From positions 17,879,307 to 17,943,306 of the forward strand of contig OU744451.1 in assembly GCA_916610825.1 (NCBI GenBank): 64,000 nt of DNA. The letters are read 5' to 3'. This document shows positions 47,476 to 60,600 of the stretch, piece after piece. Made by a program: the position numbers and the translations under genes. A model generated the notes under the pieces. The model did no database searches and had not been told where the DNA came from. It saw nothing but the letters and a program-made list of their open reading frames with translations. This DNA is from Haliclystus octoradiatus (lineage: Eukaryota > Cnidaria > Staurozoa > Stauromedusae > Haliclystidae). Position 1 is the first letter of the stretch; the number at the start of each line of letters is the position of its first letter.

Positions 47476-47714
47476 GAACTTCTGTCTAAAATATCAAACT
47501 ACATGATGCTATACTCAAGCGCTATTGCAATATTTGAACATTGTATTTAGATTTCGGTAGAATCTACATTTTAATAGCCTGTTTGAGACAGTGAAGCTAT
47601 GATTTGATGATGGAGCTCAGACTATAAAATTTGTTGGAGATAAAGTGATGAAATTGATCGCTAAATTGTAATATTTAAATTGTCCATATTCTGGTTTTAA
47701 TTTTTCAAGAGTGG

Positions 47715-47720
47715 AATAAA
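47715..47720 (+). promoter_or_regulatory. Candidate poly(A) signal of the six-exon gene
   Basis: AATAAA lies 240 nt after the stop codon at 47475, with no closer match noticed. Confidence 0.4.
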
Positions 47721-47729
47721 AATACACAC

Positions 47730-48640
47730 ACGCATACAGATACTGTAATATGTTACGTTTTATTTACTTACAAAGAGATACATTTATTATTACCTGTAAT
47801 ATAATACCATGTACGCAGCTTACTAATATCCAACATGAAAATAGTATTTGAATTACAATTATATAGAGAGGATTTTATTATTATAAATTATCCGTATAAA
47901 TAGAACATGGATTCAAAATAAAATATATATTTTATCGTCGATAAACATCGACAGAGTAAATTCACGTTTTTGATTTGGTTACTTTTTATATCAAAGTCCT
48001 CGTTGCATTTTATTATCTCAGATAGCGACAATGTTACCGTTTACACAATTCGTTTTCAGAAAAGCCTCTTGCACGAGTAATTACTATCTGTTCTAAGTTG
48101 AAAGGTGTTATATAATTATAAATTTATATCTTTTTAAGAATATAATTCCTTGCATTGTGACTGACACGAGAAATTGTGGGGGTTGCTGGGCCTTCGTTGT
48201 GGAGACTTAACAAAAGCAAAACTATTAAAAATGCGGGTGGGGCTACAAAATATTGAGTACGTACGTAGAAGGCCGGTGGAACATCAACTGAATACGAGAG
48301 TAAATTTAAGAACTTGCTTCCTGTGAATTGAGTAGGTATGAAAAGGACTTGTACAAGCTGAACTTTTTCATCTTCGCCGTGTCATATATATGATAGGAAC
48401 TTTAATTTCATTGGTCCCCCCTAATACTTAATCAAATTTACAATAGAATTAGAATTTAGTAAGAATTTATTTAGTGCCTTGATAACTTCTGGTAGTCGAA
48501 TGACGTCATATTTATTCTGGCGGGAATCTTGAACCCAATTTTATTCGACCATTAAGTTTTGCCATAACTTTAAGTTTTTTTAAATATTTGCATAACTATA
48601 GGTTTGTTTGAAATTTCTCAGTTTTATAAACATCTGCAAA
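47730..48640. other. Region upstream of the VPS4-like gene
   Basis: No coding sequence or repeat was seen. It should contain the promoter of the ATPase gene at 48641. Confidence 0.35.
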
Positions 48641-49870
48641 ATGTCTGGAACTATTATTGAGTTAGAACAGTTGATTGATAAATTATTTAGCCTATACGAA
48701 AATGATACTTATGCAACAAAAGAGTTTAAAATAACTGCGAAAGAAGCAAGTAAGCTGTTGCAAGAAGTAATACAACAGGAGGATAATGAATTTTATAAAA
48801 TGGCTTTAGAAAAGGTAAATGTCACTATAGAAGAATTTAGGGATCCGTTTTATTCCAAATTAGAAGAAACTGCAACAGACGAAGGAAACCACAATTCTTT
48901 AGATCTGAAAAGAAAAGCTTGCATTGAAGATACAATTTTACAACCAGGAAAAATTGGGTTTGGAGATGTTGCTGGTCTTTACGATGCCAAAAGGCTATTA
49001 AGAGAAGCAATTATTCTCCCAACGCAGTTGCCCCATTTGTTTACATCCTCAAGAAAGCCTTGGAGAAGAATCCTTTTGTTTGGTCCGCCTGGGACTGGAA
49101 AGTCAAGACTAGCACATGCAATTTCAAGTGAAATTACATCAACGTTTTATTCAGTTTCAAGTTCAGATTTACTTTCTAGCTGGTTTGGTGAAAGTGAAAA
49201 ATTAATTAAAGAATTATTTACCCATGCAAAAACCATGAATGGCCATTCTGTAATATTTATTGACGAAATTGATAGTTTATGTCGAAAAAGATTTGCAAAA
49301 GAAGAAGAACAAACTAGAAGAATTAAAACTGAATTATTAAAACAAATGGAAAATTCATCAAATTTACCAAATCAAAATATGTTTTTAATCTGTGCAACAA
49401 ATTGTCCATGGGAATTAGATACAGCATTTTTGCGTCGTTTCGAAAAACGTATTTATGTACCATTACCAAATCGTGAAACAAGAAAGGAACTAATTAAAAT
49501 ACATATTAATAACCTTGAAAATAGTTTAGATGAAAATGATTTTGATATAATTTTAGATCAAACTCATGGATTTTCAGGTAGTGATTTAGCTACATGTATT
49601 GCTGATGCATCGTTTGAACCTATAAGAGAATTAACTGATAATATATTTTGGTGTTGGTCTGAAGACGGAAAGTTTGTTAAACCGTGTTTGTCAAGTAATC
49701 CAAAAGTTATCAATGTTAAAATTACATCTTTACCACCTAACCAGATTATACCTCGAGAAATAACATTACAAGATGTATTAAAATCATTAAAAACTAATCA
49801 TAAAACTGTGCCTTTAGATGAATTATTAAAATATGAAGAATTTACAAATGTTTATGGACAGACAGGTTAA
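48641..49870 (+). CDS. VPS4-like AAA ATPase, intronless
   Basis: Single exon, 409 aa from the ATG at 48641 (an upstream TTG is not a credible start). The N-terminal 75 residues are helical and could be a divergent MIT domain, which in VPS4 binds ESCRT-III tails. The AAA module starts at GFGDVAGLYDAKRLL. It has Walker A GPPGTGKS (residues 148-155), Walker B VIFIDEID (about 204-211), the sensor segment ATNCPWELD, and arginine fingers in FLRRFEKRIYVPLP. A beta-domain-like insert and a C-terminal helix ending LLKYEEFTNVYGQ match VPS4 order. VPS4 disassembles ESCRT-III filaments at endosomes, midbody and membrane repair sites. Compared with usual VPS4 (about 440 aa) the linker is shorter and many otherwise fixed residues differ. 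In an intron-rich neighbourhood this suggests an old retrocopy that has stayed open; no poly(A) tract or target duplication was seen. Confidence 0.9.
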   Translation: MSGTIIELEQLIDKLFSLYENDTYATKEFKITAKEASKLLQEVIQQEDNEFYKMALEKVNVTIEEFRDPFYSKLEETATDEGNHNSLDLKRKACIEDTILQPGKIGFGDVAGLYDAKRLLREAIILPTQLPHLFTSSRKPWRRILLFGPPGTGKSRLAHAISSEITSTFYSVSSSDLLSSWFGESEKLIKELFTHAKTMNGHSVIFIDEIDSLCRKRFAKEEEQTRRIKTELLKQMENSSNLPNQNMFLICATNCPWELDTAFLRRFEKRIYVPLPNRETRKELIKIHINNLENSLDENDFDIILDQTHGFSGSDLATCIADASFEPIRELTDNIFWCWSEDGKFVKPCLSSNPKVINVKITSLPPNQIIPREITLQDVLKSLKTNHKTVPLDELLKYEEFTNVYGQTG

Positions 49871-52490
49871 ATCTGATTACTATTAAGTAAAAATTCTGAA
49901 AATGATGAAATGTAATTTTAAATATTCATGCGTTAAAATTAATTTAACTGTATATACACGTCACTTTTATAAAAAAAGTTTTTAGAATCCACTAGTATAT
50001 TAAAACCTTTTTATTACTCAAACACTAAATAAGTATAGAAATTCAACATTGCCTGTTCAAATGGAACTTTGGCCGATTGGCCATGAAACATTTTCACATT
50101 ATGAAAAAGATACCCCAAATATATTTTTGGTAAAAAAACAATGAACAAAATAATTTCTTAGGTAAAATTTGTTTTTCAATATGGAAAAATTGCAAAGACG
50201 TCAAAAGGATACCTTTTTTAAAAATTTTCATGGCCTAATCTTTTTTTGGATTTTGAAGGTGTAAGGTGTCTTTTAATATTTCCACTGCCACTAGCTATTG
50301 CAATTGAAGTATCTAATAAAAATTTCTTCAAACAGGTCCCTCTAGATTACATCCCTTACAAGTATCAAATAAGGGACAAGGAAAGGATTCAAGGAACAAG
50401 AAACACAATGAACCAGAAACTGATAATAGCTATAGCTATAACGCAGATAATTTACTTTCTTAGGCCTATACAAATCCGAATATTGAACGTTTTTTTAGCA
50501 ATCTGGGAGGTTAAGTACTAACTTTCTAGAAAGCACTTTCTTATAAAAAGGTGTACGGCTGATTGAGCTAATCGGATAAAGCATTAAGTCGGATTGGCCC
50601 ATGATAAATCTCGTAAAAAATGGAATGAAAATGGAAGCAGTTAATTACACTTTGAGCTTAATCGCAATTGAATGATTTATTTATTGTGAAATTATGATAC
50701 TACTCATTTGCAAATTTTAAATCTAATAAACCCACTAAAGTAATATAGAACTATAATAACTATAGCAAGCGTAATTAACGCTTTAATCGCTATAGAAAAT
50801 CATAACTAAACAACTCATTTAATATAGATAATAACAAATTGTCCTTATATATGTCCTTATGATAGTATTGTGTTAGCTTTGAAAATTACGAGTGCCCAAA
50901 CACGATTTCTAACCATTGCCCGCATGTGATCCCAGCTAGTTTTACTGAAGTGACTATCTTCGTTGGATTGTAAAAATAGTATTAGCAGTATTATAGAGTC
51001 ACTGTAGCTAATGATTAACTGGCTCAGTGACTAATCGCATCGGGAGCATTACAAGCTTTTACATCGGATAGAATGCATGAGAGATGAAATTGGCTACAAT
51101 ATATATGATGTATTCTAATATTCTAATATGACGCACTTACATATACTTATATGTTTGTAGACGGTGTTGTTCAATTAAACAACAAGGGTGACCACCTTAG
51201 ACAGGTGGTCGCTGTACAGAGGTGACCGTTCTTTCGGTTTTGACGGTCTGTGAGTATCCTGTCATCCTGTCATCCAATTTGGGCCTGCATTTTCTTGCAA
51301 TAGAATTAATCATTTACTTACTGGCTAATGAGTTGATCAGTTTAGATAATCTCAAATTGTGGATAAATCCCTCCTAATCAGGAAATAGTATTCATTTATT
51401 GAACTTGCGATTTATTGACAATGTCACGCACAAGGCATTAATGTTTCATTTAATTTTGATATATCTTTTGATCAAAAAATGTCAACCACAATTCTTGAAA
51501 TAGTGGAGAGGAACCGTGGGAATATGAAAATTTGTCAATATAAATACTCTTCATGATGTCATGGAGTTTAAATCAAGACTATAACATGTCTATGGAGATT
51601 AATTTTGCATACAGAAAAATAATCGTCATGGAACTATTACGACAGACGTTTTTGACGTAAGGATTTTAACTTAATGGGACCTTAATTTAATCAGTTATTC
51701 AGTATTATTTAACGTTGCTTTCAAACGAATCCAGCTTTCTAAACTTGGCAACAACGGTTTCCGCAATTGGCGATCAAAAATCATCTACGTTGTTCCCAAT
51801 CATTGACGTTTTAGTATTATAGTTCCTCATCCTCGTATCCTCATGTAGGTCTATTATACCGAGCCCCTCTGAAAATCAACAGTTGGGTTGCCATGGGTTC
51901 AGTTTCTAAGAAATACATACCACGATTTCCTGACTTACATCCCATCTGTTTAATAGAGGAATCATTAAAGATGTTAAATTTCTCAATTTCTGTCACAATT
52001 TCTTTCAGTTTAGCAAGTTAATGAATTCGATTGCAAAATCAACGCGCTGACTTTTTGCCTGTTATCAATATTACGACTGTTATCATTGACTCTATCCGAC
52101 ATCCAATATTTCTCGACTAGACTTTAGGCTCATTTCTTTTCATGTAAACTCTGAATATTTCGGCAATGACGCTAGTTTTGTTTAATGAAGCGAAACCAAA
52201 CGACTGTTTCTAACTATCAAATATGACATCACAATCCGATTTCTTTTCATTTCGAATAATAGTGCTCTATTCTATAACTATCTATCTTATTGTGGAAGAT
52301 CCGCTCCTTTGTATTTTCAAGAAATACGCCATATTTTCTCAACGTTTCTTGGACAGTCGCTTTATTTTAGATGATAGCATTTTCTAATTTAAATCAACTT
52401 TTACTCGAAATTCCTCGTCAATTTAAGGCTCAAATTAGAGGCTGAAGTATAGATACTATATATTCCTTTGGGAATCGATCATATTTATAA
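49871..52490. other. Intergenic region
   Basis: No recognised gene. The open frame at 50246-50521 resembles no family. At 51183-51236 there is one more copy of the GACCACCTTAGACAGGTGGT repeat also seen in the foldback arms. Confidence 0.35.
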
Positions 52491-55400
52491 ATGGATTCTA
52501 TAGACAGAAGGAGAACTTCGGAGTACCACATTGCTGCGAAAGAAAGAGATTTAACAACACGGTGGTATACTGGCGAAGAAGACGACTGGTAAGAAGCATT
52601 TCATATTCAATTGTAAACTGTCAACATTTGAAACTACTATTTTGATTTATACACGCATGCCAAGAACTGCACAAATAAAATACCCTGTGTCTATATTGTT
52701 TATCAAGGAGGTCCAAATTCTAGGAGTCAAAAATTTGAAAGTAAAAATTGAATACGTAACGTGCCCATAGATAACCAACATATGTTCAAGATGTTTATTT
52801 TATTAACTTTTCTTATACCTTTTACGATTAAACTCAACGGCTATGCGCCATAAGTTTAAACTAGTATTTTCTCTTTCTCTTTCTACTAAGATTTCTATTT
52901 TCACACAGAAATTATATATTGTTATTTCGCACATTGTCTGGGAATTTTCAAAAATGTCTTAAATTTAGAAATTTGCAAATTTGCCGCACGACTGCGGTGT
53001 TTGATAAATTTTTTCCCATGAAAAATTAATGCTCAAAAAAATCTCATTCCAACAACAAGAGAAGTTCTGAGGTATATTTGTCAAACCGCAGCAAGAATGC
53101 CCTTTAAAATCATTATTTTTATTTTACATCGCGTCAAATTTGAAATACTCCAAATTTTTGCCATTCGTTTCGTTTCTATTGAAGTCATGGTAACCGAAAT
53201 TCGTTTTCACAGATTCTACAAACATGCAAACATGCTTTATTCAACATTGCATTGAAAGCACAATCATACAGGGCCATACACTGTCAGCCAAATAACTTTC
53301 TTTCCGCAATAGAAATTGTGAAATTCATGTGAAATTCCAATCCTTGTTTTGGTTGAATTCATAATTGCGGAACGATTTTTTTGATAAGAAAAATAACAAG
53401 AACTTATTATAAAGAAACCTGTGTCTGAAAGATCTTGATAAGCAAAATCTATGATAATAACTCCACAATATAATCCTTACATTAATTAAGGACGTGAGTA
53501 ATATAGTGAAAAAGTGAAATGAAGGTTCCCTTATACTGCACGGTATACTGTACTAATGTATAGTTGTTCGTTTGTATGATGTTCATGTCTTGTCTGTCGT
53601 TTATACATCGAACTAATCAGCGTATCAGTACTTCTCTTAGATATTTCCCAGTATAACCATCGATCTTAGATATGACGCGAGAAACTGCATCAGCCAATCG
53701 TGACCCAACGGCCCCCAAGGACAAATTCATTCGTAATACTGACTCCAAGCATATATACATTGCTTTAGAATCAGTTTCCCCGGCAATGGAAAATATATTC
53801 TAAATGAAAATGATGTGGAAAAATTAAATGTATCTCTCCTTCTTTGAAATTTCGTAAAAATCTTCTTTTTTTTTTAAAATTTCACCTGACTATAAGCAAC
53901 AAGCAGAAATTATGCAGCATATATGGTTTTATGTAACATAGATATATCTGGGTTTAAAACTGTTCCCCTGGCAATGTATTGTATATTCCATCTCATATTA
54001 GGCCCACACTCTTATTTATACCGTATCCCATATGCATCAAGTATGATGTTAGCTTGTTAGCCTCTGCATGTTGTTGTATAAGCTTTGGCCTTTATGTTGA
54101 AAGAAATCTTTTCTGTGAGTTCATTTGACTATTGGCGGAGTGATGAATAGCAATTGGAAATTACCAAACCTTGTTTTATATCCTGAAAATATTTGAGCTT
54201 TATATAGATTAGTTTTAAGGCGTGATATCACAAGTACTAATATTTTGTTCAACAGTCCGAGTTCAAATTTTGCAATGTTCACGCGTGGACGAATAGAAGC
54301 AGAGTTATAATTGTGTTTATATGAATGAGGAATAAATCGATTAGTCATGCTACAGATATCTTCAACTTCATTATAAAATTAGGATATAAACAAATTAATT
54401 AATGCAGCAATCAATTAATGTATTTAGTAAAATTAAATCGTTCTGTCTATAAAAATACAATGTTAACTATGATAAAAATAGATTTCATCTTTATTCGTAT
54501 AATTATGATTTGTTGATCATTTCTATTATCAGTTGTTGAAAGGTTATTAAAATTGTCTGATCTAAATTAGTCAATTAAATGTGCCAATTAAATCTTTATA
54601 AATATCATTCACGTACTGATCTATATAGTATTCTGATATTGACTTTTATAGCACAGTCGCATTTCGTAGCTTGTGCTCAATGGTAGTATATATATGTATA
54701 CAGCTTGGAATAAATATATAACTTGTTGGCTTTTTCATTTTGTACTTTCATTTTCCATAATGTTTCGTTTTGGTAGTATGATGAGCCTAAGGTATACTAC
54801 TATACTCTAATGGAATACTACAGCGACTTAATTAAATATAATGTACAATTATATTTATACCCTTATACTTGGCGTTGGTGGATTTTGGAAGTCAATTCAA
54901 TATCATATTGAATGTCTTTAAGGGAAATGGATCCAGTTCCAGATTGGATCCAGATAGTATGGAAAGAGTTTAATAGCATGTCATATAGATGTGACATCGG
55001 TTGGGTCCTCAAAATTTAATTTGTTAAAGGAAGATTTCTTGGAATATTTCTCTTTATGCATCGAATAAGAAACATTTGAATAGTTTTACAGTTTTCATGC
55101 AATTCCTTCTGTCGCTAGACCTGTTCCACATGCCCCTGTACTTCACTTTACCTTTACCGCCGTTTCGTTTCAGCGAAATAGTGGGCCTTGTGGAGCTAGG
55201 CTATTCAATTACTATCATCCGTTGATAAAAATCTATCAGAACATTATTCATATTTTTATAATTTAAAATGTGTTTCTTTTCTATTTCATGAAACAGGGGC
55301 TCGAGGACGACAGGTCGAAGATCAAAGCCATTAGGCTCCAATCCTAATATCTCTAGAAGCTGTGTTGATATACATTCATGGAGTAGCGCACATGGAGATC

Positions 55401-55697
55401 AAGATAATGGTGGGTTTAGTTCATCAAATAACAGAGATTGTATGTCTGAATTTGGTGAAAGAAAGCTTAGAAAACCAGGAAGAATCAGACGTTTATTTGG
55501 ATCTTTAAAAAATATATCAATCTCAAGAAGTCATAGTTTACGTCTCCATTCTGCACAAAGGAAAAATTCAGAATTAAGTATAACAGATTCTTACAAGAGT
55601 AAAGATAGTATTGACGAAGTCGAAGAAGAATATGAAGTTAATGAGAAATTAAATGGTAATGAGATATGTCCATATCAAGATGCTAGTTCTGATGGAA

Positions 55698-55730
<33 letters not shown>

Positions 55731-56128
55731 GCAATGATAATATTGTACCATATGATCCAAATGATTGTATAGAAAATAATGAAATTTATCCATATAATCC
55801 GATTACAACAAATGAAGAGATTTATCCATATCCAATCCGATCGATTGAATGTTCAATAGAGATTGATAGTGATAATAATATGACTTCAGATGATGATGGA
55901 ATTTGTACAGATGATCAAATATATCCGATTAATAATAAAGTAATCGATCATGAACAATATATTCGAGTTAATGATCAAATTGATCAGAGCACTACGGAAG
56001 ATGATGGAATCGGAACAGATGATCAAATGTATCCGATTAATACGAAAGTCAAGAAAAGTCGGGACCGATATATTCGATCCATTGATCAAATTGGACAAAA
56101 TACCAGAGAAGTTTATATGATGATATAA
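52491..56128 (+). CDS. Orphan acidic low-complexity protein (two exons)
   Basis: Exon 1 (52491-52588, MDSIDRRRTSEYHIAAKERD...) ends at a GTAAGA donor in phase 2. Exon 2 (55297-56128) begins after aaacag and continues in frame; the product is 309 aa. A Ser/Arg-rich basic first half (RIRRLFGSLKNISISRSHSL) is followed by an acidic half with an Asp run of ten residues. Then come repeated tyrosine-proline motifs: ICPYQD, IVPYDP, IYPYNP, IYPYPI, IYPINN, MYPINT. The last two lie in a duplicated 37-residue block (DDGI-x-TDDQ-x-YPIN). No signal peptide, membrane span or known domain is visible. It is probably a disordered adaptor; the function is unknown. Confidence 0.65.
52600..55290. other. Intron of the orphan acidic-protein gene
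   Basis: This 2.7-kb AT-rich intron shows no further exon or bounded repeat. Confidence 0.4.
55698..55731 (+). repeat. GAT microsatellite coding for poly-Asp
   Basis: A run of GAT codons, nearly pure, inside exon 2 of the orphan gene. Length variation would change the acidic tract without shifting the frame. Confidence 0.9.
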
Positions 56129-56177
56129 AATGCTGTTCTGTTTTAAGATACATGCATTTCTAATGACTAATTGCAAA

Positions 56178-56183
56178 AATAAA
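56178..56183 (+). promoter_or_regulatory. Candidate poly(A) signal of the orphan acidic gene
   Basis: AATAAA lies 50 nt after the stop codon at 56128. A second copy is at 56470-56475. Confidence 0.45.
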
Positions 56184-56654
56184 TATCTCAATAGAATCCT
56201 AAATATGCAATGTCCCTTTATATAAATTGAATGCAAAAATATTTTGCAAAGAACGTATATATAAGAGCCTTGATGAGATATCTCCAAAATAATTTTCACA
56301 GAACACTATAATTGCTGGCCAACATAATGTTCCAAGCACAATGTGATTATTGATATATTAAAAAATTTTTAAAGCATTTTTATACATATTTAATATATGA
56401 ACAATATTTTTGTTCAAATAGAATTTTTAATTTTACAAATTTACATATTACTATATTGTTACCACTGCAAATAAATATTTGATTATTATTATTATTACTT
56501 TGCAACTGAATTTGTTAATTTGTTTTGATTTGTACATAAATCGATAATGTCTCTGATGAGTATATATGCCTACCTTAATTCCATTTTGAATCGTATCTAC
56601 ACCTTATTAGCATTCTCGCAGACTCTCCGTGAATCTGAAAGTAGTGGTAAAACA

Positions 56655-57604
56655 GATATACGCATTCATTCCATTTTAATCAAGGGTTGATTCGTATACC
56701 TCTATTGTGCGATCACTTTTGATTCTACTGACCGTTAACGACAGTTTTTCTATATAGTAAATGGTATTGCATTTCTTCCATTAATTCCATTTTAATCAAG
56801 GGTTGATTCGTATACCTCTCTTGCGCGATCACTTTTGATTCTACTGACAGTTAACGACAGTTTTTTTATACAGTAAATAATATATGCATTTCTTTCATTA
56901 ATTCCATTTTAATCAAGGGTTGATTCGTATACCTCTATTGTGCGATCAATCTTGATTCTACTGACCGTTAACGACAGTTTTTTTATACAGTAAATAATAT
57001 CGCATTTCTTCCATTAATTGCAATTTAATCAAGGGTTGAATCGTATACCTCTCTTGTGCGATCACTTTTGATTCTATTGACCGTTAACGACAGTTTTTCT
57101 ATACAGTAAGTAATATTGACATTTATTCCAATAATTCCATTTTTAACTAAGGAGTTGATTCGTATACCTCTCTTGTGCGATCAATCTTGATTCTACTGAC
57201 CGTTAACGACAGTTTTTCTATACAGTAAATAATATCGCATTTCTTCCATTAATTGCATTTTAATCAAGGGTTGAATCGTATACCTCTCTTGTGCGATCAC
57301 TTTTGATTCTATTGACCGTTAACGACAGTTTTTCTATACAGTAAATAATATTGACATTTATTCCAATAATTCCATTTTTAACTAAGGAGTTGATTCGTAT
57401 ACCTCTCTTGTGCGATCAATTTTGATTCTATTGACCGTTAACGACAGTTTTTCTATACAGTAAATAATATTGACATTTATTCCAATAATTCCATTTTTAA
57501 CTAAGGAGTTGATTCGTCTACCTCTCTTGTGCGATCACTTTTGCTTCTACTGACCGTTTACGACAGGTTTATTTTCTATACAGTAAATAATATCTGTATT
57601 TCTT
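56655..57604. repeat. Eight-unit satellite, 116-119 bp per unit
   Basis: Each unit has TTCCATTTTAATCAAGGGTT, GATTCGTATACCTCT, GCGATCA-x-TTTTGATTCTA and GACCGTTAACGACAGTTTTT. The CGACAG marker recurs at about 56741, 56857, 56974, 57090, 57209, 57325, 57444 and 57563. From the fourth unit on, AATCAAGGGTTGAATCG and AACTAAGGAGTTGATTCG variants alternate, hinting at dimer-wise amplification. The array runs into the last codons of the polycystin-like gene. Confidence 0.95.
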
Positions 57605-57617
57605 TTATTAATTCTAC

Positions 57618-60600
57618 TCAATTATCAATGGTTGATTTGTTAAACATATAATTTTGTTCAGATGACCACCATTTTTGTCTATCTTCGTCTTTGTTTGATA
57701 TTTCCTTATCTAAGATATTAGCTACAGTAACTTTTTGCCAATTTGGTTTGACTCTAGCATAACAATCAATTTGTTTTGTCAATAGTGAAAATATAAGGGA
57801 AACATCTTCAGAGAAATCTTCTACGTATAAAGAATTGACACTTTCATTTAACTCTTCATTATTTGCATCAATTCTATTTTGTAATTTTTTCATTCTTTTT
57901 TCTGATCGAATTAAATCTAAGTCAGGATCTTCTTCTCGTACAAGTTCATCCACTTCAAGTTTTGGAGGTTTTTCAACTCCAACAGCCAATTTGAATTTTT
58001 TCATAACATGTTCAATAACTTTATAATCTATCAAAGCATCTTTTGCACCATGTATACGATATGCATCCGTTAAAACAACAATAACTAAAAATGTCAACAT
58101 TAACTTCACTGTAAACCAAAAACTTACATATAACCATTTGATAAGAAATGGTAGATAATCTCGATCCAATGCTAAATCTCTATAACCAAAATTTGCAATC
58201 ACAAGTGCTGTAATAGCTGCGTATAAATCTTCGTAGCTTAATGAGCTAGAACAGAGTATTATCCAAGCTGGAAACGCATGCGCTAATATACATAAAATAA
58301 CCAATAGGACTATTCCAGCAACATGACGTGCACAATAAGCCATAGTCAAACCAGCTTTATTTAAATACATGTTCAATTTTAGAAAAATGGCAAACTTCAT
58401 TATGCATAAGAATAAAATAAGCGCTAATAGATAACTTAGCATTTCATTAAAGATAGCAGTTTTATAAAAACTTTGAAAATCATCCGGATGTGTTTGAAAG
58501 TTTTCCATTTTTAAATCAAGGGCATAAAGTCTTGCAATGTAAATACATAATGCAGAAATACCAACTAATGTGAAGAGAAAATTTGCAATGTTTGAATATT
58601 CATAGAAATATCGTTTTCTCATTGTGAATATTTTTTGACCTTCACGATAAAGACTGTAGAATATAAATAAATAAAATATAATATCAAAGACCAACGTAGA
58701 AACATAATTGGTTGACATTTTCTGGTAAAATCGATTGATATATAATTCATACGTAGCAAAGGCACCACCAAATTCTGGAAACTCGAATGTAATGACACAG
58801 ACACTTAATAGATTCCTGTTCACATTGTAAAGTGAGAATTCAAAGAAAACAGCTCTAGTACGTGTATCTAACCAGTTGTATAATTTTAGATATTCCACAA
58901 GACCATTAGCATATTCTACGTCAGCTTTAGATGGTGCGATTTCAACTGCATAGCCTCCTCTTGGATAGAAATGGAATAGTGGCCACAGATAGGGTATTTC
59001 GTGAAATACAGCCTTTTCGTATTTCCATGGATTTATGACGTCATTTGAAGGGTCAGTATGCGTTGATTGGTCAATTGAAATCCATGAAGGTCCATACGTT
59101 TGCTTGTCTTCATCGCCTTTAGAATATGCTTTGTAACAACGGTGAATGATGTTGTCAAATTCATCAAGGATGTCGCATGAATCTAGAAATTTTTATTGAT
59201 CAGTTTAAGATATGGTACAAATTTTAAATAAGAGTCTATACCAAGAAATGACTTTTATGCTATGTTGAACAAATTATAACCATTGTGTCACAAACAGTCA
59301 ACATACTCCAGCTTCCAACATTACGTTTTAGTTCTCAACATAGAAGCTGGCAACATTTTGAGCCTCATGGTCAAAATTAACTACTGAATTGCATGGCTCG
59401 CCTATTGCAATTACCTCTCGATTTGGGGCATAATTGGCCGAGAAGGGCGTGTGACTATCTCGCGATATCCGAGAATAGTAAAGGAACTCTAAGGGAAAAA
59501 TTCACTTGATTTTCCCATAGGGGATGTATCATTTTCAGGAGAGGTGGGTAATGAAGCCCCATAAAATTACCGCTCTCCACAATAATCCGGCAGACGAGAA
59601 ATGATACGGAAATAGTCCTAACCCTACATAATATCGAATAATATGTATTATGAGCTACATTATTGGAGTTACTCCTCCCAGGAAAGGAATCCGCATACCT
59701 TGACAAATGAAGTTAAATCATGGTCATAAATATTCTGACTTACCATTGTTGACTCTGATTTGCCGCATTCTCACTGCACCAAGCCTGATATTTTCTCCTA
59801 TCACTTTACTCTGTGTATTGTTGTCGTGTTGTGAACCATGTGTGAATCCATAAAGGCCAGGGATAAGAATATATTGTGTCCAGTACCATAACGAGTGGAA
59901 ATTGGTCACCTTCACAATGAAACCGAACAATTTTATTGAGATATCGAAAAATATTTCCTTGTAAACAAAAGGTCTCCCTTGCAAATCGCAAGCGTGGTTC
60001 CCAAATGAGTAAATTCGGTCATATGTATTTATACATGATTTTCTGCCTTGATAGTTGGCCTAGTTAAATAACACCTCTCGATGACAGATCTATATCCTAC
60101 ATCTTCTGCAATCTGATTCACTACCTGAATGAATATCTTGGAGCTGAGGTTGAATTGAACTGATGAAATCACTGGACTCTTTAGAATCATGAATCCTAAT
60201 GGAAGTATCTCAAACATCTCTAAAGCCACATAGATCTCTGGGTGCCAGCTATTTTACAATGGGTGATACAAGGAAGGAGATCCTACTTTATGACTTTTCT
60301 ATTATTAAATACCAGCTGATAGCGACAAGATTGTCTCAAGATATTTGGGAAAGAAACTATTCAAATGACTGCTATAATAAAATAAGGTCAACCTGTGATA
60401 TGAATCCAGAGGGGACAGGGGATATGATTTTAACTATCATACATCTACCAGACTAGTTAAACATAAGGGAATCTGACATTCAATGCAGGTATTTGAATAA
60501 CAATAAGCGTACATAATCAAAGGAACATAATCTTCCGTGACTTACGTTTTTAAGATAAGCCAGTTTTTCACCAGCCAAAAGAGGATTCAGTTGTTTACGT

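Noticed and set aside
50246-50521. Plus-strand open frame of 91 codons
   Set aside because: No recognisable motif, neighbouring exon or start context; AT-rich sequence often yields such frames.
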